A DNA stretch of 42,932 bases, from positions 1 through 42,932 of the forward strand of contig DASCNA010000109.1 in the NCBI GenBank assembly GCA_036011305.1, in the 5' to 3' direction. Positions 26,374 to 33,841 of this stretch are shown here, in pieces. The DNA is from DASCNA01 sp036011305 (GTDB lineage: Bacteria; Verrucomicrobiota; Lentisphaeria; Victivallales; GWF2-38-69). The notes beneath the pieces are model-generated. The model was not told the origin of the DNA. It did not search any database and saw nothing but the letters and a program-made list of their open reading frames with translations. A program made the position numbers and the translations under genes. Each line of letters opens with the position of its first letter. Within the stretch, counting starts at the first letter, position 1.

Positions 26374-27666
26374 ATGGAATATACAACACAGATAGATGCA
26401 GCAAAAAAAGGAATAGTAACATCACAAATGAAAGATGTTTTAAATGATGAAATTATACAGGAAGAACAGCTATTAGAAAAAATTTCATCTGGAAAAATAG
26501 TTATTCCTGCTAATAAAATACATAAAAATCTTATTGGGATAGGCATCGGTGAAGGCCTAAAAACAAAGGTAAACGTAAATCTGGGAGTGTCAGAAGACTG
26601 CTATTCCATAGATTGTGAACTTGAGAAAGCAAAACTTGCAATTGATTTAAAAGCTGATGCTATAATGGATTTGAGTACATATGGAGCGACAAAAGATTTT
26701 CGCAGAAAACTTGTTGATCTTTCAACTGTTATGCTAGGCACTGTTCCAATGTATGATGCTGTTGCAAAGTATGGAAAGAATATTAAAGATATGACAGTAG
26801 ATGATCTGTTTTACGTTGTTGAAGAACATATCAAAGATGGAATTGATTTTCTAACAATTCATGCAGGTTTTACACGCGTTGCAGCTGAAAGAGTTGATAG
26901 AAATAAAAGATTGACAAATATAGTAAGCAGAGGCGGCTCTATACTTTATCAGTGGATGCTTGAAAATGATGAAGAAAATCCTTTTTATGAATATTACGAT
27001 AGGCTTCTGGAATTATGTAAGGCATATGACGTAACTTTAAGTCTTGGCGATGGATTAAGGCCGGGCAGCCTTTCAGATTCAACAGATGCCCCTCAGATAC
27101 AGGAATTAATTATACTAGGAGAACTTACAAAAGAGGCATGGAAAGAAAATGTCCAGGTAATGATTGAAGGTCCTGGCCACGTTCCAATAAATGAAATACA
27201 TACAAATATGCAAATTCAGAAAAAACTGTGTCATGGAGCTCCTTTTTATGTATTAGGTCCGATTGTAACAGACATAGCTCCAGGCTACGATCATATTACA
27301 TCTTCAATTGGCGGAGCAATTGCCGCATCAAGCGGGGCTGATTTCCTCTGCTATGTCACCCCTGCCGAACACCTTCGTCTTCCGACAGTGGAAGATATGA
27401 AAGAGGGTTTGATTGCTGCCAGAATAGCAGCACACTCAGGCGATATCGGTAAAAATATACCCGGAGCAATGGATTGGGATATTAAGATGAGCAGTGCAAG
27501 AGGGAGTTTGAACTGGCAGGAAATGCTGAAAAATTCTATTGATCCCGACAGAGCTGAGGAATACCGTAAATCAGCACTCCCTAAAGATTCAGACGTTTGC
27601 TCAATGTGCGGTGATTTATGCCCGATAAAAAGGTTAAACGATTTAAGTGGTAGATCTGTCGCCTAA
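26374..27666 (+). CDS. thiC: phosphomethylpyrimidine synthase ThiC (short form)
   Basis: The 430-residue radical SAM enzyme rearranges aminoimidazole ribotide into hydroxymethylpyrimidine phosphate. It is the compact form without the long N-terminal extension. The C-terminal cluster ligands are C409, C412 and C416 (CSMCGDLC, CX2CX3C). Conserved blocks include TIHAGFTR, DGLRPGSLSDSTD, IEGPGHVPINEI and GPIVTDIAPGYDHI. AAGGAAAT precedes the ATG. It is the last gene of the thi operon, 27 bases after thiE and followed by a terminator. Confidence 0.95.
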   Translation: MEYTTQIDAAKKGIVTSQMKDVLNDEIIQEEQLLEKISSGKIVIPANKIHKNLIGIGIGEGLKTKVNVNLGVSEDCYSIDCELEKAKLAIDLKADAIMDLSTYGATKDFRRKLVDLSTVMLGTVPMYDAVAKYGKNIKDMTVDDLFYVVEEHIKDGIDFLTIHAGFTRVAAERVDRNKRLTNIVSRGGSILYQWMLENDEENPFYEYYDRLLELCKAYDVTLSLGDGLRPGSLSDSTDAPQIQELIILGELTKEAWKENVQVMIEGPGHVPINEIHTNMQIQKKLCHGAPFYVLGPIVTDIAPGYDHITSSIGGAIAASSGADFLCYVTPAEHLRLPTVEDMKEGLIAARIAAHSGDIGKNIPGAMDWDIKMSSARGSLNWQEMLKNSIDPDRAEEYRKSALPKDSDVCSMCGDLCPIKRLNDLSGRSVA

Positions 27667-27693
27667 GTCAGTAATATTGATTTTTTTCATTTT

Positions 27694-27730
27694 AAAAAAC
27701 CTGCTCCATAAAATATAGAGCAGGTTTTTT
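27694..27730. terminator. bidirectional terminator after thiC
   Basis: AAAAAACCTGCTC (27694-27706) pairs perfectly with GAGCAGGTTTTTT (27718-27730), 11-base loop. A-tracts and T-tracts on both sides allow termination of thiC and of the converging flavoprotein gene, whose stop codon (27729-27731) lies at its edge. Confidence 0.88.
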
Positions 27731-28343
27731 AGTGCGTCCTCATTGTGTCTGGTTCTTTGACTTTTTCTTTTGATCCGTCAATAGATTTAAGAATCCATGC
27801 CATATTTTTACCAAGATTAACCATTGTCTTAATACCTTCTTCATCCTCCCTAACTTCACCTTCATTCAATCCGAACCCCAGATTCCAGTAACCTGATCCA
27901 ACAGTAATCATCTGAACAACAGAAAAGAATGAATTCATAGCATGAAATGCAGGCAGGGCTCCGGCTCTGCGTAAAGCCACCACTGAGGCACCAACTTTCC
28001 TTGTTAGAATTCCGCCGTTAACAAAGACCAAAGTAACTATCCTGTCGATAAAACATTTCATCTGTCCTGAAAGTTCAGCACAGTAAACAGGAGATCCAAG
28101 AATTATTCCGTCAGCTTCTTTCAGTTTTTCAAAACAATCATTAAGTCCATCATTAATAACACAATGGCCGTGAATATTGTCATGACATTTTTTGCAGAAG
28201 GTACAACCTTTGTAACTCTTGATACCAATGTTTATTTCTTCTGTTTCAATTCCAGCTTGATTTAATTCTTTGAACACCTCATGGATCATAATGGAAGTAT
28301 TGCCGTTTTTTCTTGGGCTTCCATTAAATGCTATAACTTTCAT
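27729..28343 (-). CDS. iron-sulfur flavoprotein / NAD(P)H-dependent FMN reductase family
   Basis: The 204-residue protein has a flavodoxin-like fold: the FMN phosphate loop GSPRKNGNTS (8-17) and GSPVYCAELSGQMKCFIDR. The cysteine motif C47-x2-C50-x2-C53-x7-C61 matches the compact 4Fe-4S site of archaeal and clostridial iron-sulfur flavoproteins (Isf). These transfer electrons between ferredoxin and acceptors such as oxygen, peroxide or CO2-pathway carriers; the role here is unknown. ATG 28343 is preferred because GAGGT is 6 bases upstream; the in-frame ATG at 28355 has none. Single gene, converging on thiC. Confidence 0.82.
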   Translation of the reverse strand: MKVIAFNGSPRKNGNTSIMIHEVFKELNQAGIETEEINIGIKSYKGCTFCKKCHDNIHGHCVINDGLNDCFEKLKEADGIILGSPVYCAELSGQMKCFIDRIVTLVFVNGGILTRKVGASVVALRRAGALPAFHAMNSFFSVVQMITVGSGYWNLGFGLNEGEVREDEEGIKTMVNLGKNMAWILKSIDGSKEKVKEPDTMRTH

Positions 28344-28585
28344 GTTATACCTCATCTTACATTATTTTTTTATATCTTCTAAAAATTAAATTTTTATAAT
28401 TTTTAAATATACTGAAATAATAAAAAAATAGAAGAAAGAAGAAGAAGAAACCTATAAATATTTAACGAAATATTTCGCTCACAAAGACATATTATCTACT
28501 ATTTTGGCAATATTACATAACGCTAATAATAAATAAGAAAAGTACTCATTTTTTCAGAATGTTTTGTCTAATATAAAATAAAATA

Positions 28586-28614
28586 GCCTCCTTTGTCAGA
28601 CAAAGGAGGCTTTT
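28586..28614 (+). terminator. strong hairpin with short T-run, orphan terminator-like
   Basis: GCCTCCTTTGTC (28586-28597) and GACAAAGGAGGC (28599-28610) form a perfect 12-base inverted repeat followed by TTTT on the plus strand. No plus-strand gene precedes it (nearest is thiC, already terminated 850 bases earlier), so it may end an unseen small RNA. Confidence 0.45.
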
Positions 28615-28640
28615 GGTTTGGAATAAGCTTCTGCAATATT

Positions 28641-29080
28641 GGGACAAATGTGGTGGGGATAGGGAGATTTGAATTATTACAGAAACCTAGTTCCTCGCCA
28701 AATTCAAAATTAGATGATTATATTTTATTTGCAATCGTTATTTTAAAAATTATCTCAAAATAAATATAATATGCACAATCTGCACGTTTTGTCATTTTTT
28801 TATATTAAGTGCACAAAATGCCTTAAAAAAGAGTTAAATAAAAACTTAAAAAGATGTATTTTTATATTTTGGATCTATTTTGTACACGTGGGCAATAAGG
28901 GATAGAATGATTTGGTTGGGACAAATTGGGGATAGTGAGAAATAGTTGGGACCTATGGGGATAGGTAAGAAAGTGGACAAACGGGGGATAGAGAGAAAAT
29001 AGAGGGACCTATTAGGGGATAGGTTAAACTGGGTTAAGTGGGGATAGTGAGATTAATACCAGTGGACATATCGGGGATAG
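28641..29080. repeat. G-rich repeat cluster, core GGGGATAG, period ~29 bases
   Basis: The core GGGGATAG begins at 28655, 28928, 28957, 28984, 29015, 29040 and 29073, with a variant AGGGATAG at 28898. From 28898 to 29080 there are seven units spaced 30, 29, 27, 31, 25 and 33 bases. Most cores are preceded by GGGAC(A/C)(A/T)AT and followed by an AGA. In two units ACCTAT and ATAGGT flank the G-run, so they can form 6-bp hairpins with the Gs in the loop. An isolated unit lies 240 bases upstream (28641-28670). Spacing is too irregular and the repeats too short for CRISPR. Function unknown. Confidence 0.75.
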
Positions 29081-29305
29081 GTAGATTTCTGCCATATTAG
29101 TATTTCATTTTTCAAGTTTTAAACATAATCTGACATTTTACATTTAATTTTCACTGTTGCAAAACAAAATAGCAAATATATCTTTTGGTAAAGCTGCAAT
29201 AATTCTAGTCATTAATGAAATATTCAAACACAAAAAGCCTGCAGATTCAGTTTAACTTCAACTGAAATCTTTACTATAGATGTTAATCTTTATATAAAAA
29301 CAAAT

Positions 29306-30271
29306 TTAAATTGTTACAGCAATTGCAGCAGCTCCGATTACACCTGCATCTGAATCAAGTTCTGAAAGTTTTATCTCCATCTCGTCAAACATCATATCCT
29401 TAGCCAATATTTTCACTTTACCTTTAATCTGGTTTAAAAAATTATCACCAAATTTCATTAACCCGCCACCCAGTACAATTAACGGGGGATTAAAAATTTG
29501 AAATAAATTGTATAACCCCACCGCAATATTATCAGCGTAATGGGAAACCAGTTCAACGCATAATTCGTCACCCTGCTCATAACCGCATTTCAGAACTTTA
29601 CCGTTAATATTTTCAGTTTTTATATCCTCTTCGTTAAAATAATCAGATTTGTAGGAGCTGTAGTATTTTTTTGCCATATGAGGCAGCGCCAATCCACTGG
29701 CATAGGACATAAGACATCCGTTATTCCGACATTTACATTTTGACGCTGTATCTTCTTTTATATTAACTATCATGTGTCCGATTTCTCCCGCCGTCCCGGT
29801 AACGCCTCTATACACAGAATTATTGATTATAATTCCGCTGCCGATACCTGTGCTGACAGTTACAAAAATCATGTCGCTGAATCCCCTGCCTGCCCCGTAT
29901 TTATATTCAGCAAATGCCTGAGCATTAGCATCATTATCAATAAGAACTTTTTTCTTAAAATATTTTTCAAAAGTTTCTTTTAATGGGAAATTTTTATACC
30001 CTTCAAGATTGGTAGTTTTCAAAATGATACCGGTTTTAAACTGTACATAACCTGGAAAACCTACGCCAATTGCTTTTATGTTATCTATGCTAAGATTAAT
30101 TTCACTAGCTATTTGAGTAGTAATTTTATGACAGTATTTAACTACCTCAACTTCCTTCATATGAATATGGTTATGAACAATAGAACTGTTTATCACTTTT
30201 CCATCTTCATTAATTAAAGCAAGTGCTAATTTTGTTCCGCCAATATCAATGCCCAGACTAATATTATTCAC
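29306..30271 (-). CDS. ROK-family sugar kinase
   Basis: The 321-residue protein is a ROK kinase, probably a glucokinase or N-acetyl-hexosamine kinase. It has the ATP phosphate loop DIGGTK (9-14), the catalytic Asp114 in DNDANA, and the ROK zinc site His166 with C179, C181 and C186 (CKCRNNGC). Start is GTG with GGGGAGG 7 bases upstream. The length is that of a kinase without an HTH domain, so it is not a NagC-type repressor. It lies 122 bases after deoC on the same strand with a hairpin between. The sugar porter at 3632 could supply its substrate, but they are far apart. Confidence 0.85.
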   Translation of the reverse strand: MNNISLGIDIGGTKLALALINEDGKVINSSIVHNHIHMKEVEVVKYCHKITTQIASEINLSIDNIKAIGVGFPGYVQFKTGIILKTTNLEGYKNFPLKETFEKYFKKKVLIDNDANAQAFAEYKYGAGRGFSDMIFVTVSTGIGSGIIINNSVYRGVTGTAGEIGHMIVNIKEDTASKCKCRNNGCLMSYASGLALPHMAKKYYSSYKSDYFNEEDIKTENINGKVLKCGYEQGDELCVELVSHYADNIAVGLYNLFQIFNPPLIVLGGGLMKFGDNFLNQIKGKVKILAKDMMFDEMEIKLSELDSDAGVIGAAAIAVTI

Positions 30272-30313
30272 TTTATTACCTCCCCAGTAACAAAAAATAA
30301 ATATTTAATAGAT

Positions 30314-30349
30314 CTGAAGTTTCGGATTTTATCACTTCCGAAACCTCAG
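30314..30349 (-). terminator. hairpin between deoC and the ROK gene
   Basis: CTGAAGTTTCGGA (30314-30326) pairs with TCCGAAACCTCAG (30337-30349), 12 of 13 matching. There is no clean T-run on the minus strand, so it may be a partial terminator or an mRNA-stabilising stem that sets different expression of the two genes. Confidence 0.45.
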
Positions 30350-30393
30350 TGCTTTCACAACGATAAATGAATTAAAAATTCGTGATTAATATA

Positions 30394-31158
30394 TCAGTAT
30401 CCACCTTCTGCAATACTATCTTCCAGCGGAATATCCTCCAGCTTTTTACCTGAATCAAGAATTGCCTTGGCATCTTCCATCATTGTAGAGGTAGCTGTAG
30501 CGCCAATACGTGTAACTCCTATTGAACGAACTTTTAATAAATCTTTTAAAGTCCTCACACCCCCTGCAGCTTTTACTTCGATATCCCCGTCAGTAACTTT
30601 ACGCATCAGTTTCAAATGTGGAATTGTAGCACCTTTATATGAGTACATACCATTCTCCTGCTTAACAAAACCATAGCCGCTAGAAGTTTTTACAAAAGCA
30701 ACTTTGATTTTATTGCAAATTTCACAAAGTTTAATTATATGATCGTCCTGCAAATAGTCATTTTCAAAAATAACTTTTAAAATTGCACCTTTTGATACAG
30801 CCATATCATTAACTGCTTTTATTTCATTTTCAACATATACCCAGTCACCGCCAAGAGCTTTGCCAATATTTATTACCATGTCGATCTCAACAGCTCCATC
30901 ATCACAAGATTTTTCTGTTTCAGCAACTTTTAAATCTGTTGTATTATTTCCGTGAGGAAAACCAATAACTGAACCAATTTTGACATCAGATCCTTTTAAT
31001 AAATCTTTTGCCATTTTTACCGAATATGGCTTTAGGCATACTGATGCAACATTATATTTTTTTGCTATTTCGCAACCTTCTCTCACATCTTCGTCTGTCA
31101 TAGTAGGATGTAAAAGAGAGTGGTCTATCATTTTTGCTAACTCTAAATAAGTAATCAT
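30394..31158 (-). CDS. deoC: deoxyribose-phosphate aldolase
   Basis: The 254-residue class I aldolase cleaves 2-deoxyribose 5-phosphate to glyceraldehyde 3-phosphate and acetaldehyde. It has the TIM-barrel blocks EIDMVINIG, the Schiff-base Lys157 in FVKTSSGYG and KAAGGVRT. A strong AAAGGAG site precedes the ATG. Acetaldehyde from this reaction could feed the aldehyde:ferredoxin oxidoreductase. Divergent from the AraC regulator, though that regulator is more likely tied to the genes following it. Confidence 0.92.
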   Translation of the reverse strand: MITYLELAKMIDHSLLHPTMTDEDVREGCEIAKKYNVASVCLKPYSVKMAKDLLKGSDVKIGSVIGFPHGNNTTDLKVAETEKSCDDGAVEIDMVINIGKALGGDWVYVENEIKAVNDMAVSKGAILKVIFENDYLQDDHIIKLCEICNKIKVAFVKTSSGYGFVKQENGMYSYKGATIPHLKLMRKVTDGDIEVKAAGGVRTLKDLLKVRSIGVTRIGATATSTMMEDAKAILDSGKKLEDIPLEDSIAEGGY

Positions 31159-31348
31159 TTCTATTCTCCTTTTTTACTTTACAAATTATCTATTCTTTAC
31201 TATTAAGATATCTTTATAACACTTAAAATAAAATTGCAAAAAATGCATATCTATATCATATTGCGCAAATATAATTTTTGTTTTTGACTGTATACATACT
31301 ATAATCATAAATAATATATATTATTAAGTGTAATATTTTGATTTAAAT

Positions 31349-32209
31349 ATGAATGTATTAAAAGAACATTTTTATAGACACCAGGAATCCTTAATAAAAA
31401 CTGGCTCAAAACCCTATTTTTTAGATTTTCATAAACTAACGATGGTAGGTGAGTTTGAGTATCCTGGACATTATCACTCTGATTATGAAGCAATTTTTGT
31501 AGTTAAAAATATGTACTGCTGCAATTTAAATAAGCAGGAGCTTGAAGTAAAACCAGGATATATATTAGTAATAAAACCTGGTGATTACCACCAGGACCAT
31601 CTTCACAATAATCAATTTCACTACGTACTACATTTTAATTTCAAAAGTGATAAAACTTTGACTGATTCAAAAATATCTCTTTTTGAAGAGAACATTTTTC
31701 CAAATAATCAGATTACCTTACAACCAATGGAAGAAACTGTTTTTTTCGACAACATTGAAAAAGAACTCTTAAATACAGATGCATTCTCAAAATATATGCA
31801 GGATGCATTACTTGAAGTATTTTTTTGGCGTATGTTAAGGCTTTACCCTAAAACAATTCTATCTAAGCATTTCAAATTTATATCAGAACAGGAACAGTTC
31901 TGTACCAAACTATTTCGTATCTTTGAAAAAAAGTATAGAACAAATCTACAAGTTGAAGATATAGCAAAAGCAATGGCAATGTCAAAAAGAAAGCTAACAT
32001 ATAAAAGCAAAGAATATCTTGATCTGCCACCGGCAAAAGCTTTTTCAAATTACAAACTTGAAAAAGCCGTTGAACTATTAATTGAAACTCCTGATTCTAT
32101 TCAGCAAATCAGTAATTATCTAGGTTATGAAAACCAATTTCAGTTTTCCCGTTCATTCAAAAAGCACTTCAAAATATCACCTAAAGAATATAGAAAATTA
32201 TCTTTATAA
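31349..32209 (+). CDS. AraC-family transcriptional regulator
   Basis: The 286-residue protein has an N-terminal cupin-type ligand domain (about 25-110, with HYHSDYEAIFV and VIKPGDYHQDH) and two C-terminal helix-turn-helix motifs (about 190-285; LQVEDIAKAMAMSKRKLTYK and the typical end IQQISNYLGYENQFQFSRSFKKHF...SPKEYRK). It is a likely activator sensing a small metabolite. It lies between divergent deoC and a co-directional POT transporter and FAD dehydrogenase. I infer it controls peptide uptake and imino-acid oxidation. No ribosome-binding site is evident before the ATG. Confidence 0.88.
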   Translation: MNVLKEHFYRHQESLIKTGSKPYFLDFHKLTMVGEFEYPGHYHSDYEAIFVVKNMYCCNLNKQELEVKPGYILVIKPGDYHQDHLHNNQFHYVLHFNFKSDKTLTDSKISLFEENIFPNNQITLQPMEETVFFDNIEKELLNTDAFSKYMQDALLEVFFWRMLRLYPKTILSKHFKFISEQEQFCTKLFRIFEKKYRTNLQVEDIAKAMAMSKRKLTYKSKEYLDLPPAKAFSNYKLEKAVELLIETPDSIQQISNYLGYENQFQFSRSFKKHFKISPKEYRKLSL

Positions 32210-32272
32210 ACTACATAATTGATTGTAAAAAATTATTTTATGAAGTAATTTTAAATGATGCAGGTAATATTT

Positions 32273-32291
32273 GAATGAATAATATTCATTC
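32273..32291. promoter_or_regulatory. perfect 19-base palindrome upstream of the second POT gene
   Basis: GAATGAATAATATTCATTC has perfect 9-base arms around one base. It lies 52 bases before the POT GTG start, in a 133-base gap. It may be a repressor site or a small attenuator stem. AraC proteins usually bind direct repeats, so another regulator is more likely. Confidence 0.45.
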
Positions 32292-32342
32292 GGTTGCTTA
32301 CGTCATTTTATTTCACAAGAGACTAGATAGGGGACGGGGAAT

Positions 32343-33806
32343 GTGAATAATATTGCGCAACAACATACTGATAGTTCTAAACGCGGCTTTATACTTGTAA
32401 CATTCTTTTCTACTGAGATGTGGGAACGATATGGATTTTACGTTATTCAGTCTCTTCTGGCAATTTACTTGGAATTCCATTTTGGCATACATGATGACAG
32501 AACATACCTGATTGTAGGTTCATTTACTGCTCTAACTTATATTTCTCCAATTGCAGGAGGCTGGCTGGCAGATAAATATTTAGGGCAGAAAAAAGCGGTA
32601 CTGTTAGGCGCAGCTGTTCTAGCCGGGAGCTACCTCATAATGAGTTTTATAGATTCACTTAATGCATTAACTTTTGCATTAGCCTGTACTGCTGTAGGCA
32701 CAGGTCTACTTAAACCGAACATATCTTCTCTTCTAGGACGTCAGTATGAACACGGAGATAATAGAAGAGACAGTGCTTTTACAATATTTTACATGGGAAT
32801 AACAGCAGGAATAATACTGGGAACCTTAATCCCAATAAAGTTAGCTTCCAATTATGGCTGGAAAATTTGCTTTGCAAGTGCATTTATCGGATTAATTATT
32901 GCATTTTTAGTATTTTTGTTCGGAACAAAAATACTAAAAATACCTGATTATTCAAAGATTAACAAGAAACGCTTAACAGTTAATCTAGTAACAGTTCTCT
33001 GTGTAATTATTTTATGTTCATTGTATTATTTTATTTTATTGATTCCAGCAATTGAAGATATATTTTTTACTATTATTGTTGCTGCAACAATAATTTATGT
33101 CTGTAAAATAGCATTTATAGATGAAAAAGGATTTCAGAGGAAAAGAACTATTGCCTTATTATTATTATGTTTTATTTCTACCATATGGTGGGCTTTTTAT
33201 TTTCAAATGTTTCTCTCATTAACTCTTTTTATAACCAGAGTTGTTAGACCTGAAATCTTTGGAATTAAATTCCCTTCACCTTATTATGTAACAGTAGAAA
33301 GTGTCGGTATGCTTATTATTGGGGTTTTTCTTATTAAAATATGGAAATTAATACCTGAAAGAAATATTGCATTCAGTACAGGAATTAAATTTTCAATCTC
33401 AATGCTGTTTATGCTTATTGCATATTATCTCATATTAAGTTCAACCGGAAATTATGAATCCACACAATTGATTTCTCCATGGCTTATAATTTCTGCTTAT
33501 CTTGTAATATCAATTGCAGAATTATGTCTTTCGCCAATTGGATTATCAGTAGTTACTAAACTAGCAAGACCTGAAGTAGTCAGTACAATGATGGGAGTAT
33601 TTTTTGTTTCCCTCGGAATCGGAGGATTCCTTTCTGGTAAATTGGCAGAGTTTACTTCTGTTAACCCTGGCATACATGATATTTCCAGGCTTAAGTACGA
33701 TTATCACCATGGTTTTATAATACTTACAGTTATTGTTGCATGCTCGACTGTCATTTCTGTAATTATAAGTCTTTATATTAAAAAATTAATAAAATTTAAA
33801 CAATAA
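32343..33806 (+). CDS. POT/PTR2-family peptide transporter (second copy)
   Basis: The 487-residue protein has the ExxER proton-coupling motif (E25-M-W-E28-R29, followed by YGFY) and about 12-14 helices, like the transporter at 5513, from which it differs clearly. It starts at GTG 32343 with GGGGACGGGG upstream; the ATG two bases earlier runs straight into a stop. Its stop lies 35 bases before the FAD dehydrogenase alpha gene, so the three genes form a likely operon that imports peptides and oxidises a released amino or imino acid. Confidence 0.87.
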   Translation: MNNIAQQHTDSSKRGFILVTFFSTEMWERYGFYVIQSLLAIYLEFHFGIHDDRTYLIVGSFTALTYISPIAGGWLADKYLGQKKAVLLGAAVLAGSYLIMSFIDSLNALTFALACTAVGTGLLKPNISSLLGRQYEHGDNRRDSAFTIFYMGITAGIILGTLIPIKLASNYGWKICFASAFIGLIIAFLVFLFGTKILKIPDYSKINKKRLTVNLVTVLCVIILCSLYYFILLIPAIEDIFFTIIVAATIIYVCKIAFIDEKGFQRKRTIALLLLCFISTIWWAFYFQMFLSLTLFITRVVRPEIFGIKFPSPYYVTVESVGMLIIGVFLIKIWKLIPERNIAFSTGIKFSISMLFMLIAYYLILSSTGNYESTQLISPWLIISAYLVISIAELCLSPIGLSVVTKLARPEVVSTMMGVFFVSLGIGGFLSGKLAEFTSVNPGIHDISRLKYDYHHGFIILTVIVACSTVISVIISLYIKKLIKFKQ

Positions 33807-33841
33807 CAATTAAACTAAGATAATTCAGGGGAGGATGTATT

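Larger units (their letters stand above)
28344..29305. other. long gene-free region with hairpin and G-rich repeats
   Basis: This 962-base stretch lies between the start of the flavoprotein gene and the end of the ROK kinase gene, both on the minus strand. No coding frame is convincing. It contains a purine GAAGAA tract (about 28424-28450), the palindrome CGAAATATTTCG (28466-28477), a strong hairpin (28586-28610) and the G-rich repeat cluster (28641-29080). It could encode a structured RNA or hold a repeat element. Confidence 0.6.

Noticed and set aside
28640..28740. Complete tRNA on the minus strand
   Set aside because: Only the 3' T-loop and acceptor-like part is present; no D-arm, anticodon arm or matching 5' acceptor was found.
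28898..29080. CRISPR array
   Set aside because: The repeated core is only 8 bases, spacing varies from 25 to 33, and there is no long identical repeat or cas gene.
28898..29080. G-quadruplex cluster
   Set aside because: The G-runs are about 25 bases apart, too far for one stable intramolecular quadruplex under usual loop limits.
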